DNA of 64,000 nt from Pycnopodia helianthoides (GCA_032158295.1 CM063250.1:7117001-7181000), one strand, 5' to 3'; positions 12,201 to 27,200 are shown, numbered from the stretch's first letter. Numbers and translations are program-made. The notes: generated by a model from the sequence alone, not told the origin.

Positions 12201-15200
12201 ACTGAGCACACAGTCGGCGCACTAATTGAAGGGACTTCCTACCTGTTCCGTATCTCAGCAGAGAATCAGCATGGTACCAGTGAACCCCTGATTGGGCAAG
12301 AATCAGTCAGAGCCAAGGCTCCATACGGTATGTTTAAGATGCCTCCCTGAAGCCACAAGACACTTACTATACACATACATATACGTGGCATGTGTAGGTC
12401 AAGCGGACTGGACTGTTTCTTGGCTTCCTACCAGTGTCTGTTGCCAATCTGTTTTAGTGTCTTTCATTCTTTCTTATTCTTCTTTAACGGGAGCGCAGAG
12501 CAGACATTGCCACAGCAGATGTATAAATGTGATTTAGAAATCGTCACTGTATAAGCAATTATTTATAAGTTGTAATAAATGTGTATGTTAAGCATTTCAT
12601 GTTTTTCTTGTCCGTGAAGATGTTCCTACAGCCCCTGGGAAGCCAACAGTATCGGAGATCCAGCGTAGCTCAGTCTTCCTGTCATGGCAGCCACCAAAGT
12701 CTGACGGCAACAGCCCGATCACCGGCTACATTATCGAGAAGCGTGAGACCACCAGCACACGCTGGTTCCGTGCCAACCGGGAAGACGTGTCTGGAACCAA
12801 CCATACAGTGATCAATCTGATAGAGGACTCTGAGTATGAGTTCCGAGTGATTGCTGAGAATAAGGCTGGTTTCAGTCCGCCAAGTGAAGCATCGCAGAGA
12901 GTGGTCGTAAAGGACCCAAGAGGTGGGTGCTCGTCTGTAATTGTTTGCAGTGGACTGTTGATTCTCTTCACCTGTCAAATTTGTTCTCTATAGTGGGGGC
13001 AGGGTCTTGAAAAACAATAACATGTTCAAAGTGCCCAAATGCATGAAACATTCTCAGAAGCCTACTTCATACGATGACAAATTTACTATTGTCATTATGT
13101 GTCATTTTCAAATCTTGGTCTTAAACTGATTTCTTTTACAGGCTCAATACCAGCCACATTTGTGCGTGAGCCGAAGTCCATCGCAGTGACCCAAGGCAGG
13201 GCCGGTACCCTAGAGTGTGAAGTCGCCGGGTACCCAACCCCGCAGGTCCACTGGTACCGTCTCGGCCGTGAGCTTCTCGACAGCAGGAAGTACAAAGTCA
13301 GGTCCACTGGTAACATTCACACGCTGACCATCAATGATGTGTACGATGAGGATACCGGGGACATCACTGTCAAGGTTATGAACAAAGGAGGCGCACAAGA
13401 CAGAGAAGGCCAGCGTAAAAATACAAGGTGGGTTGGTTCAATCCAAGAAGTTTTGACTCGAGTTTCAATTTACAATCAAAGGCACACTATTATTAGATGT
13501 GTGGAACATGTCAATTGGCATAACTGGAGCCAAACATTCACTAGTGATCAGCAGAGTGTAATTTGCTGTTTGTTGGTTCATTTGTTCTATGAGGTCATAA
13601 CTGTTCATTGGGAAAGTTCTTCCACCAACTGTTTCATAACATTCAAAGGCCATGCATTTAGCTTTTTTATATTTAAACAGATATATTGTCCAATTTTTGA
13701 TTTCAGATTTTCATTCACCTACTCTACTTCTGCTTTTTTTTTAAAGAGGTGAACTCACCGTTACAGCGACAATCCTGAAGACTTCTATTAATGTTGAAGT
13801 AAAGAGTCTATAAACTTCTGAAATATAACATCCTATTTATTCAGGAGGGAGTGTCACCCTAGACCAGGAGGATAGCATTATCCAGATTTTCAGGCTTTAA
13901 CATTTTTTGTGCAATCTCGATTGGATCTGAAGTGAGTCTGAAATTCTCTCTCTCTCTCTCTCTCTCTGATATTCAGTCGCTCCTAAGGTCAACGTGCCGC
14001 CACGTCTCCGCATCCCTCTGGATTGTCTCCAAGGAGAGAACCTCAAGCTGAGATTGCCTACACAGGCACCCCGCTACCCACCATCACCTGGGATCGCGAT
14101 GGAGTTGACATCGTGCCGCGCAATAATCTTGACATCAAGACCACCGATAAGGAGACGACTCTGTCCATTAACGAGATCAGTAAGGAGGATGCTGGGAAGT
14201 ATACGATCGTCGCTACCAACGAGCTTGGACACGAGTCTGCGAGCATCATCATCAATATCTTGAGTAAGTATTGTTTACTCATTGAGATACAACTCAGCAA
14301 TTGAGTCTTACTCCTTGACTCAAATTGAGTTTTTTTATTCCACCCCTGCTGGTTCATGAAATTTCTGATGTACCTATGTCTTTTAGCTATGAGATTAATT
14401 CTCAAGGACATAGAAACTGTGCTGGACCTGGTGTTCTGGGATTGGAGGCACCAGAACTTGACTTCATCGTCTTTATACCCAACATGCCAAATAATAACAA
14501 TAGAATACATTTACTGTACATTTATAATGTTTTGTACTTAACTTGACTAAACATTCTGACCATTCTTATCTCCTAAAGGACATCCTGATCCTCCCAGAAA
14601 TCTTGAGGTCTTAGACGTGACCTCCGACACAGTCCGTCTCTCCTGGCAACCGCCTCTCCATGATGGAGGCAGCACAATCACAAGCTACGTTGTAGAGAAA
14701 CGTGATGGCAAAGCTGAAGCATGGGCTCGCTGCGTCACCAGCCGCAACTGCTTCCACACAATTGTTGGACTGAAACCAGAGGCGGATTACCAGTTCAGAG
14801 TTACAGCTTTGAACTCATACGGTGCAAGTGAACCATGCGAGGCATCAGCCGTCATAGCAATGAAACGTGAGACATTGAAAGATTTTGTGTAGTGTATACA
14901 ACATCATGGATAGCAAAAATCCAATGCATTGTTTTAAACAAAGATTAACAATAGTTTATATACCATGTTTAAAACGTGACGATAACCTATTTTGAAGTCA
15001 CAAGTCTTGATCGCTCAAAGAAATAGAAAAAATGGATTAAGGCAATACAAAATAAGAGGAAATTAAACTTGGTGACTCGGATACTAATCTGATATAAATA
15101 TGTGTATCTTTCAATAATAGACGACTACAAACTTTGGTTGCCTCCAAACTGCCTGAGCCAATTCTGACTTGTGATAAGGTTTTAAAGGTAGATTAGTTCA

Positions 15201-18200
15201 TGTTGAAATATCCTTGATTTCTCATTGACAGCCAAGACTCACACTCGACCAGAGCTGGAAGACTACGAAGCAAAGAGACGTTACTACGATTCCCTGGTTG
15301 ACATGAGCTGGATACCGTCTAGATTTGACTACATCAAGCGATTTGGATCCATCTATGACTACTATAACATCTATGAAGAGCTTGGCAGGTGGGTAAAAAA
15401 ATGTTACTTATATTTCCATTTACCAGTTCCAAAGATAGCAAAGGTTCCATGAACATGTTCACCAGCAGTTTCAAAATGTAACCACACAAGAACAATTTTT
15501 TTTTAATTTAAAATATTACACAGTGAGGTTATTGGACAAAACCACCGGACTTGTTCAGTCATGAGATAACCAAAAAACTGGCCTGCTGTCCAGTGTTAGT
15601 TTTGAGCCGTGAAACATAAATAAACAAACTTGGCTTCTTGTCATTTGCCCTCACAGAGGATCCTACGGTGTGGTCTACAGAGCAGTGGAGAAGAAGACGG
15701 GCAAATCGTTCGCTGCCAAGTTCCTCCGTTGCCAGGGCGTGGAGAGAGACGTCGTCAAGCGTGAGATCGACATCATGAAGCATATCCATCATCGATCGTT
15801 GCTTTCTCTTCATGAAATCTTTGAGAATGATGAAGAGATCGTTATGGTTCTAGAGTTGTAAGTTTCTTTCAGAATGTTTGAATGGTTCCAGCAAACATTC
15901 TAGTTATTGTCCACTGTAATTTTTTTTTCAATTTATCATTGATTTAAACTATCCTGTTTGACAGTGTGACGTATTTCCACTGTAAGCCAGGTCCACTTTC
16001 TAGCAATAAAAAACTACAGGAAAAGGTTACGTTTGAAACGTGAGACCAGTAAAAAAAAAAAGTGCATTTATTCCGCAGGTCATTTTGGTTGGTAAACAGC
16101 TTGCAACTGCGAGTTCTCTTTTTCAACCTATATTTTGCTTAGAACACAAAACCAATGCTTTTTGTTCACAAGTAATTATAATATGCTGATACATAATATC
16201 CAAAACTATCACAGAAGGGAGCTTTGAAACTTTAATTAAAGGTAAATTGCTTTATTTCTTTTATTTAAACCGTTTTCCATCATCTTTAAGAAACTTAATA
16301 TTATTTGGTAGAAGTGTCATCATGCAGCCAGCTGTCCATCTTGATCCTCCTCATCATCTTTTTTTCCTCCTCCTCTCTGACTCAGCTTGTCTGGTGGTGA
16401 GTTATTCGATCGTCTCGTCGATGAGAGTCACATCCTGACAGAGCCTGAGGTGGTGGACTACGTCAAGCAAGTCTGCGAAGGAATACGCCACATGCATGAA
16501 AAACACATCCTTCATCTCGACCTCAAGGTGAACATTTTCATCAGTTTTATTTAACACTTCTACTCTCATGAAATGTTTCTGTAAGTTGTCCTACCATTCA
16601 AAACCATTCAATTGCATTGGCTGTGTATGATAAAGAAACTGTGCGTAGAACTTTCTGTGTACTGTGAAACATTCACTGAGTGGTATCACGTTGCAGGGTA
16701 GCACAATTTATTTATCCTTCAAAACCATGCAGATGATTTTGAATAGTGAAACAGCCATAGATGTAAAACTTATTAATCAAATTTATGCCATTAATGGAAA
16801 AGTGAACTTGCAAAACATCTCTGGCAGATATGGCCAGAGAAAATAAAGTTTAAAACATAAATATTATGGAAAGAGGTAAATTTCTCAAAGATTTGTATTA
16901 TTGTTGAAAATTTAGTTGTAATAAGAGTTCTAAAATTCACAATCTCATTGGAGCTTTGTATTGTTTTATATTAATGACGCAAAGGAAAATGCTGGAGTTA
17001 GTTGCTAGCTGCTACAGCGTGTTTATTGACAACAAGTGGATTGGAGCTATTTAGTCTTCCAAGAAACTCTGATGTTCTGTCCCTTTAAGAACCTTAGAAG
17101 TGGCAACTAAACCTTGATTTGAAATACGTCCTCTTTTTCTCTCTTGTCATGTGTAGCCAGAGAACATTATGCTGCGTACACGAACAGGCAACGACGTCAA
17201 GGTCATTGACTTTGGCCTGGCCAGAGAGCTGGACCCCAATGAACAAGTGCGGGTCATGTTTGGCACACCTGAGTTCGTCGCTCCAGAGGTCGTGAACTTT
17301 GAACCGATTGGCTTACCATCGGACATGTGGTCAATGGGAATACTTGCATACGTCATGTAAGTTTGGTTCTTGGTTTTGGAATGGAAAGGATGATGCAGGA
17401 TGACTCTGCTGAGGATGATTGTAATAGCAAAAACTAAAAATAATAATTTGTGAGGAAAGTCAAATTCTAACTTCAATGAACTTTATTTTATTCAGCTTGA
17501 CAAACAAAATAGAGTCGGTATCATGGCAAGTAACAACATAATAATGCATGAAGACGAAGCTCAGATCATCTTGTAGATTTCTTAGGAATATTTTTGAGCT
17601 AAAACCAAAATTTTGATCTGGCAGACAAAATACATGTGGGAAGGTTTGAGTTGGGACATTACTTTTTTCCCCCAGGGTTGAATATGACTGAAGGATACCT
17701 TCCGCATAAAATACATCTTTAACAGTTTCAAAGTTTCCACAATGGAAGGTACATGTAACTCTCTCTTTGAAACACCCTGCAAAGCTTCTAACTTTACTGG
17801 GTTTTTTTGTCACTAGGTTGAGCGGCATCTCCCCATTCATGGAGGATTCAGATCTAGACACCCTCAAGAGCGTCTCGAAGGGCGAATGGGACTTTGACGA
17901 AGAAGCCTTTGCTGACGTCTCCGATGAAGGACTGGACTGGATTGAGAAGATTCTTATCAAGGATAAAAAGTGAGTTGAAATCAGTTTTGGATTCCAATGT
18001 GTAGAGGATTCTTGGTGTAATTTTTAATTTTTAAGCACATATATGCCTTTGAGTTTCTTTCAAATTCAGATGTGTTTAGCTTCTGAGGTTTTCATTTTTT
18101 TTTTTTCTGTTTTCTTCGCAGTGTGTTATGAATAAGAAGTCTTAAGAACTTGCACAGTAGCAGGAAAACTTACACATTTCTCATATCTCGTTCACAATTG

Positions 18201-21200
18201 TTTCAACTAACTTCTTTACTATCCATTTTTATCCCAGCAAACGAATGACAATACAAGAGGCACTCGCTCATCCCTGGCTGAATGTAAGTTTGTTTATTTA
18301 TCAGCAATAAATAATGAAGGAAATTATTAATAGGTTTACTTTCTCAAGTATCGTCTTTCACTTCTACATGATATAAAACTTCTTTGAAAAATTTACAGAC
18401 AGGGTTTTAAAGACAATGTTGGAAGAAAATTGGTTCTTCAGTCTAAGGTATCATAAAGTTGACGAAACCTCGAAACAACCAGTGCTTCATATTTGAATAA
18501 AAACCACTTTGGAATTTGTGTTTAGGAAGTTTGTTTTTGTTGTATTTGAATTCCAGATGGACACAGATACACTGGCTAGGAGACGTGCTCGACGACTCAA
18601 CACCAAACGTCTTAGGAAACTACACGACAAACGCAAACCAGAGGTAAAGCTTTATTGCCTCAAATATTGATGTATTAACTCTACAAATTAATATAATTCT
18701 TGGTATTAAAAGGTGTGCACAACATTGGTAATATTGAAAAATACATTTTTTTTGTACAGATTTGCACATAAATTAAATGGTAAAAAGATGGTCATAAAGG
18801 AAAACTTCCCTTGAAATGCCTTTGCTTGAAATACCTTAGTCTTTGAGAAATTAGTAAAATCTCGCGAGTCTAAACCCATCGTTTGAAAACAGTGAAAACC
18901 TTGAGGTGTTTTTTTTCTTCGCTTTTTACCCCTCAGCCCTATAGGCTGAAGGGGTATTGTTTCTTGTGACCCCTGATGAGCAATTGAGCTTAAACTTTCA
19001 AAGGTTTGTTATTTCTTGTACATGTTGGGTCACACAAAGTAGGGATACTGGTCTTTGACAACTACTTATGTTGTTTTCGCGCTTTTAACCAAGAAATCCT
19101 GGAAGGCTTTATTACATTGTCAGCATACAACATCAGCCTTATGATGAAATCTGCAGTGAGGAGGAAAGCCCCAGATTACAAACTCTTGTTCGAGTCAGGA
19201 TGTGAACCTCGGTCAACAGAGTAGAAAGGCGAGGGAAAAACCGCAATCCCATTCGTCATTTCAAATTTGCCAAGTTGGCTAAGCATGGGATTGAAATATA
19301 CCAATATTAAGGGATCAGTTTGTAACGTTGTTTTGTTTTGTTTTTCTTCTGAATAATGATTTGAATGAGGGCAGGATCTAAAATGTAACAATGGGCCCAG
19401 CACCATGTGAACAAAATATTAGTGTATATTTAACAGAGAATGCGAGCTTAGAAAAAGCCCTGTGTGGAATGAAACTAGTAAGTGGCACTTCGGATCTTGT
19501 CTCATACTTGTGATGGTCATGTAAATGTAAGTCAGTTACTTTCTTGATAACTAATGGTTTGTTCACTCTTTAGGGAGCTGGAGAAACTATCAACGCTCTC
19601 GGACGCTTGGCCCATGGTGGTGCTCTTCGTGAAATCCACAAGGTTTACCGTGGAATGCCACTCCAAGAGAGGGTAGTGTACATGGGTAAGACAGCAGATT
19701 GTCTTTATTATAGTGACTTTTCATCGATTGATTCTTACTTGGATTAGCGTAGTTTTAGCATTTATTTACAACACTTTTGAGTTCTGTGTGGGCATTTTAT
19801 CAATGGCAACCCAGGCAGGATTTGAACCCATGACTCCGAAGGTCTTGAGTTGATGATATGACATAATAATTAATACTTATGAGGGAAATGCGCTAGTAAA
19901 GATTGCTAAAAAAAAAGACACTGAGTGTTTATAGGCGAGAAGAGAACAGATGTGTTTTTAATTTAGTCATGAAAGTCTAGAGTGAGTTTATGTTGCGAAT
20001 GGGACTGAATAGAACATGTAGAGAGAGTCCCAGCATCGGGGACCAGTAACGGAGAAGGGCCGGTCCCCTGCCCTTTTTTAAGTGCTTGGGATTATTAGAT
20101 TATGGCAGGAGTGGAGGCCGCTTCGACCAGAGGTTTAGAGCGTCTGTAACGTACTGTGGGAGTTATTTGAAAGTGCTTTGTGCATGTTTACAGATATTTT
20201 GAAGTCGATGCGTTGTCTAACTGGTAACCAGATGTAAGTGTTGAAAGAATGGGGCGACAGGTATATATTTTGGTTGTGAGAAAATGAGAAAAAACGCTGA
20301 GCTCTTTATTTCACAGATGTTCGAGATGCTGCTCCGAAGTTTGTCACTCCGCTGGAGACAACCACTGCGATTGAGGGCAACGCGGCACGCTTTGAGTGCG
20401 AGGTCTCGGCCTTGACCGAGCCCCTGATCACTTGGTACAAGGGAAAAACACCCCTCCAGATTGGAATCAAGTACAAGATGCTGTATGACGATCACAAGTA
20501 CACACTGGTCATTCAGGACACCAACATTGATGATGTAGGGGAGTACACATGCAAGGCGGAGAACTCGTATGGATCAGCAACATCTTCAGCAGCCCTAGAC
20601 ATCGAATGTAAGTTTGGATTACCCCTATAATAAAATTGTTTTATACTTACAGCTAAGGACTGAGAAAAGGTTAAAACATTTTCTCCAATTTGTTTATATA
20701 TTTTATTTATTTTTTTTTTCTCATAGAATTTTGACACATGATACTGTTTCAAAACAAAACGTACAAAAACTTTTGCATATGCCATTGACAATACATATGT
20801 AACATTAAAATTGTTTGTACATGGCTGAAGAACAAGTGGGACTTAGTAAATTCAAGTAAATTTGTCAACTTCTTGGAACGACAATTTTTCATGAAATCAA
20901 GAGTAAAGTTGTGGGTTTTTGTTGTTGTCACTTTCTTTGACAGTACTTGATGAGAAGGAGTTGGAGAGACGAGGAGAGCGACGAACCCTTGAGATGAAGA
21001 GACAGAAGTGAGTAGGATGAGGCAGATGAGAGGCTTACTAGATGGAAGACATTTTCTTGGCTTCACTGAGAAATTGGTTGAACATTCTGTTCACTTTAGA
21101 TAGCTTTCTGTATACAGTTTGGCACAATGTTGTCAATCCTTTCCAAGAGAAAAAACAAATAATTCAATTCAACTTCAGTTCAGTTTGTTTAGTCATCATG

Positions 21201-24200
21201 TGAAATTTTGTTTTCCATTGCATGGCGGTAAATAATTGTTGCCAAATAAAATAAGTCATGCTCTTTGATCTACATCTCTAGCACTAAGGATACTGCTCCA
21301 AAAAGCTCATTGGATTCTATAACTCCAAGTGTATCAAAAGATGGAAATGCTATCATTTCAATGTACCTCCTGAGATCTGGATCCCAGTTTAAGACTGTCT
21401 TGTAAGCAGTGACTCTCACCCCTGTAAAACTCTTGATTTGTCCAGCAAAACTTTCTTGGTTGCTTAAGTATTTGTGTCTTTTCTTCAAGGATACCACTTG
21501 GTGAGCGTGCTCGTCGTCTGCGTGCCATGCAGGCCGAGATGGGTGCTGACCAGCCACCACAGTTTGTCAAATCACTACAGGATAAGGAATGTGGTCTTGG
21601 ATTCATTCTACCACTGTCATTTGAAGGTGGGTGTTTTCTTTCTACAAAATTAGTCAAACCAGCAACTTTTTTACAGAATTTCTTTTATGTTGCTGTTTTC
21701 AAAAAATACTTTTTTAGAAATATATTTCCATGTCTGGATTTATACAAAGTCAAATGGGTATCGAAAATCAGACAATCTGGTGAATAGCATTTATTGTGGA
21801 ATATATTTTCTTTTTTTTGAAAAATGTTGCAGCGAGGCAACTGGGCCAAATTTCATGGCCCTGTTTACCGCGGAATTGTGCACTGGCAGTCACCATTCTC
21901 GCTTACAGTTTACCCTTCAATTTCTGCACTAGCTGTGTAAGCGGAGAACGTGTATGGGATGCACAGCAAAAAATCCTTGCTAACCTGTGAAACACACTTG
22001 TGTTAAGTAATAAGCACAGATTTGTGTACTTCCATACGAGCCAATTTTTCGCTTACGGTAAGCAGAGCCATGAAATTGGGCCCTGTTTGTAAGTCGGCCT
22101 AATAGGATGGGTTCTTCAAAGCAATTACAACTGTTATCAAATGTTGACCAATGAGAGTCAAGTAGTTATTTCTGATTTGACTGCCTTTTCGAAGAGTGTT
22201 TAAACTAAAACCAAAAGCACTTCGGAATATGAAGTCACTACGTTGGAAATCTTCATGCTATCGATGGCTTACCTTCAGTGTTTTTTTATTAACACTGTTA
22301 AAACACTTCACCCTGTAGTGACCGTCCCACCAGTACCAACTAAAGTGTCTGGTACTGCAATGGCAAACAGATCAAGGAGGGACCCCGCTACAAGTTTTAC
22401 GTGGACAACGGCACCTACACCTTGGAGATACAGGAAACCACAGGGGATGATATGGGTGAATTCACGCGAGGTTACCAACCAAAACTGGTACATCTATCAC
22501 AAAGTGCAGAGTGGCCGTTGACGGTAAGAATACTCAGTGAAAAAGTGTGCATTATTTTGGCCCCAATTTTTTGTTTTTATATATTTCAACTTGTCAGAAA
22601 CATATTCTTCATAGCAGAAGAGACTTATTACATCGGTGTTGTAACAACTTGACTTTTCCATCAGTGTGCTCTGAGCATCTTCAAGAAAAATAATAAATTT
22701 AGCAATTTTAAATTTTGCATTTTTTCTCGCAGAGAATTTCATGGACAAGTATGCAGGTTATGTGAGACCGCGATTGTACAGCGTTTGAGAGATATGTCCA
22801 TCGTTGAGGGCAGCGCAGCCAGACTGGAATGTAAAGTCACCGGAATGCCTGATCCTGAAATCAGATGGTGAGTTGGAAAAAAACAAAGATGTTGTAAATT
22901 GAGAAAAAATATTTAAGGTAAAATGGTATTCATTTGCAGTTATACAGTTTTTTAACTTTGTAGAACAATGATGTACATTTGAAATAAATATTTACTTTTG
23001 GAAAGTATTCAAATATTTTATGGAAACTTGAAACATTTGTAGAAAAATATGCCATTTGAAGGACAATGCATTATTTGAACAAAGTGTAGAATTAAGTTCA
23101 ACAAATTGTGACATTTTGCATTGATTTCAAAAAAATATTATTCGCAAAAATAATTTTCTAAACATTTGTTAACGCTTCCCATGCAGAAATTGCAACTTTC
23201 CATCTGTTCTGAGGAAGCATTGAATAACTTTGAGGATAGTTTCTTCAGTAAAAAAGCAAATTAGAACATTTTTACAAATGCATCACAGTCAATAGTTTGG
23301 AATAATAATGAATGGTCACAAAGAAAACCATAAAATCATAGATATATCTTATTGATTTGATAACTATCCCTTTTTCACCTTTCTTCGTCGACAACAGGTT
23401 CAAGGATCACAAGGAGATCGAAGACGGCACACATTACTCCATCGAGTTCGACGATGAAGACACTTGCACCCTCATCCTCCAAGACACCTTCTTGACTGAC
23501 GCTGGCACCTACACCTGCCAAGCCTCCAACCTGCTGGGACGCATCTCCTGTGATTCACACATGGCGTCGAACGTAAGTTCAGACTTCAAAACTAGTTCTT
23601 GTTTGTATTACTGCCTTGCGGTTGGTTGGCGCATTGTTCGCATGACTTAGCAGATTATTTCAAATGTTGGTAAATTGGACTACAGTACAGGGATTAAAAC
23701 ACAGAGGATAATCTTACAATTTGCAAATTGGATATCAACTTAAAAATTCCTGTAATTATGTCGGTGATTAATAAAACATCATTTGGGTAAGAGCTAAAGA
23801 GTTTATTTGTAACCAAACTTGATTGCATAGATTTACTTACTTTTACCAAACTGTATCTGTATTTTTTTAAGTATAAGAAAAACTGTAGTAGTAAACAGGT
23901 ACAACCATGTATAAAACTCATTTGGGAGAAAAGTTGGCTCTTGACATTTCAAACAGTATACCCTGCTCGCCTTCTCAGAATGAGCACTTCCGCAAAAGAG
24001 TTTTATACCTGGTTGTACCTGCAAGTTTACTACTGTAGTTTTTCTTAAGATCCACACCATGCAAAACTTCAGACACCACTTAATTGTAAGTTTTTACAAT
24101 TCTTCTTCTTTTTTAACTTTGAGATTATATTTTTAATCAACCATTATTATGGGTAATTTTTTCTCTCTAAACCTTCATGGTTCTCTTACTGTGGTAAAAC

Positions 24201-27200
24201 TAAACATCAAATTAAAATATAGTGTGACCTCGGATTAGTAAGCACCCCGACCTTTGACCAGTCTGGGAAAGTGGAATAAGCTTCTCTAATTAGCATCACT
24301 GAAGCTCTTTGATTACAAAGCCCAAACAAAACCATCAAGCTAAGGTTCAAGATTAGATTTCTTTCTTCATTGTAACGTGAGATGTACGCTCTCCATTGGT
24401 ATGTAATTAGCAAACTGCACACACAGACACTATTCTTTGCTCGGCGTGTTGTTCATTCACAAGCTACCAATGCAAAGTGTCAAACTCAGGATTAAATTTT
24501 TTCGGCCAGACATTTTTTGTAATCTGTATGTTCTGCGGCTGAATCATTAGTGCCAACAGCAGTTATGAAGCGAACTGACCCGTTGCCATTTTTTATTAGG
24601 GACCATTTAAAGGAGTAATCCCTCATCTGATGAATTTATTTTGATGAAATAACTGATCCCGTTTGGTTTGTTATTGAAAGATGCTTTATCTGTACTTAAA
24701 TGTGGCACACCCTTTGCAAATACCCAACCCAGCTGGTTGAACTTGTTAGCGTTCACCTCTTGGACATCCGTCAAAGGCCAAAAATGATTAATGTCGCAGG
24801 GAGAAGAGATAAGCTCAAATAAATAAGCATATATGGCATTCCGATCTGAATTTAGATATTTGATTACACTTTGGAAAATTTTAAGTCAACAAACTGAGAA
24901 AATGCAGTGTGTCAAGTTAAGTCGACCATGCCCCATCTATCAACGTTCCAGGAGTGATGCGTGGAGACAATAAAACCAGCCTGTGAAGAAATAGAGGAGC
25001 CAGTATCTGCAATTGGAGAGACAAGCCAACACCATGGCTTACATCTCAGCAAATAAGCTTGTTTTTTTATGAGCTCAGAGAAAAATTCTCATCTTTGGAG
25101 CTTCATCTTCTATCAACACCTTCAAAGTAAAACGAGAAGACATAAAAGCAAATCTTCAAGGAATAAATGAACCAGTTTTTTATCGATCGGAGGAACAAGT
25201 CAGCATTAAGAATGATTGACAAGCCAGTAGCGACGTTTCTTGGAGCCAAAATTGAATCATCCATCCGTCTTTTATCACTGCCTTCAAACTCCTTAGAGAT
25301 GACAGTGAAGACACTTGCCTGGAAGCTCAAGGAGTGGATGTACAGCCACCAGCAATCACTAATTCAGCCAAACAATATTCCTCTGATTTGAGTGGGCAGC
25401 TGTCAAAGAAATCCCAAGATGTCATTATACGTTCCCACAGTCGAGACGGATGTCTTCAATCTGAGGGATGACTCTGTCAGAGATATTTTTATTCTACGTC
25501 CCATGTCTGCCTCCTGCCGTGATGAAACCAAAGTCCATTTCCATCGAAGCTGCAGCAGATGTATTGAGTCGAGAAGACGTCGTCAGTCCCTGTGAGAGTG
25601 AGGCTGAGTCAGCTAGGTTATCACCTGAGGGTAGGCTAGGCACCGCCTATCCCAAGACTCTCAGGAGACGGGATTCAGATGCACACATCTGCATCATGTA
25701 GACAAAGATGTCATGTTTGACAATTGTTTTTTTAACCTACAGAGCACTTCAGATTATTCCGTCAAACAAGAAAAGCTGGGACCAATTTCATATAGACTGT
25801 TAACACAAGAGTTGCTTAGCACAAACAAACTTGCTAAGCAGAAATAGTTTATCAGCCAAAATGTCACAAACTTTAGGTTGTTTTGCCTGGTACCCCAATT
25901 GTGTGTTTTTTTTGCTTAGCAAAGTACTTTTCTGAGCAGTTGTTCTGCTTTTACAGCTTTATGAAACAGGGCCCTGTTTGTTACATTGTTTATTTCAAAA
26001 ACTGTTTTGAATATTAAATTTAATTCAAAAAAATTGTTAAAAGTCTGACATTTCAAACTTAGAAGAGTCTTTCTCCAAGACCATTAACTATTTTTTGCAT
26101 GTCTTTTTGGTTGGTAAGCAGTTTGCAACGGCTAATTTTTTTCTCTGTACTCTGAAAATAGATTACGAAAGCTTTGATAACTGGGGAAACAAAATCTAGG
26201 GTTTCCTCTGTAAATTTGGTGTGATCCGGTAATTTATTCATTTTATTGTCAGTACAACTGTGAATTTTGTTGTTGTTAGGAAAACAACTTTGTGTACAAA
26301 ACATACCAATATGCCTGTCCTTATTTGTTAAAGTTGATTCAATGAACTATTTAAATCACCATTAGTTTTGGATTGTATATCAATCAATCCAATGGTCTTA
26401 TTTTCAAACAAACGTATCTTGAAAACTTCCTTTTAACTTTTCATTGAAAAAGGAGAACATTTTTACAACAATTTAGTGTTTGATTGCAGTTATGTTCTTA
26501 AGCTTATTCAACTGTGCTTAAGATTGAGTTCACAATATTCTTTGTTAGACATCATATCAGACAGCATATTTCAGGATTTTTGGTTAGTCCAGTTCATGAG
26601 TAAATATTCAGATTAAGAACTGACGATTTGTTCATTTTTTTTATCGATTCCATGTTTTTAACTGACTGTTTTTTGTTTCATACATAGGTTGTGGAGCTGA
26701 AAGTGAAGGTGAACTTTCCAGGTATGTATTTGTTTACTATTTAACATCCACCTCATTTAAGGTTCAAGGTTTATTTGTTTCCACTGTAAATCGATCGATG
26801 ACAAAAGCAGTCACAAATGATAAAACAGTCTACAAATTGTATTTTTAGATTCTATAGAAATTAAATATTACTGTGCAATGTTTTTGAGACTGAAGAGGAA
26901 GCAAAGCTTGTGAGCACAGGCCCCAAGCAGGCGTCGTTACCAACCCAAGTTACCAAACTAATTTAGATAATACAAATATTGCCAAACTAGTTAAGATAAT
27001 TTGCAAATGCTTGCCAAACTAGTTAGAAATAATGCAAATGTTTTGCCCTAACTAATTGAAATTGTGTAAATATTTGCCTAACTAGTTTGATAATGCAAAT
27101 ATTGCCAAACTAGTTTAGATAATGCAAATATTGCCAAACTAGTTAAAATAATGCAAATGTTTGCCTAACTAGTTGAAATAATGCAAATATTTGCCAAACC

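Larger units (their letters stand above)
274..21489. other. Titin-gene introns between 274 and 21,489 without other recognised content
   Basis: Introns 274-836, 5,704-6,218, 6,522-6,930, 7,237-7,686, 7,987-8,326, 8,439-9,823 (apart from the inverted repeat at 8,904), 11,302-11,734, 11,874-12,163, 12,328-12,619, 12,923-13,141, 14,264-14,578, 14,867-15,231, 15,389-15,656, 15,858-16,385, 16,528-17,156, 17,357-17,816, 17,970-18,237, 20,608-20,943 and 21,008-21,489 are AT-rich. I saw no gene or clear repeat in them. Confidence 0.5.
23573..26687. other. Large titin-gene intron (3.1 kb)
   Basis: Apart from the coding-like stretch at 25,073 and the inverted repeat at 25,777, one inverted pair stands out. 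ACTGTAGTAGTAAACAGGTA (23,882) opposes TACCTGCAAGTTTACTACTG (~24,016), with GTTTTATAC words between, a possible small hairpin element. The rest is AT-rich and unassigned. Confidence 0.4.

Noticed and set aside
13747..13798. Small exon reading GELTVTATILKTSINVE after a TTAAAG acceptor
   Set aside because: Its only donor leaves phase 0, but the next Ig exon needs phase 1. A frame slip at ~13,387 gives the previous exon a proper Ig end in phase 1, making this exon unnecessary.
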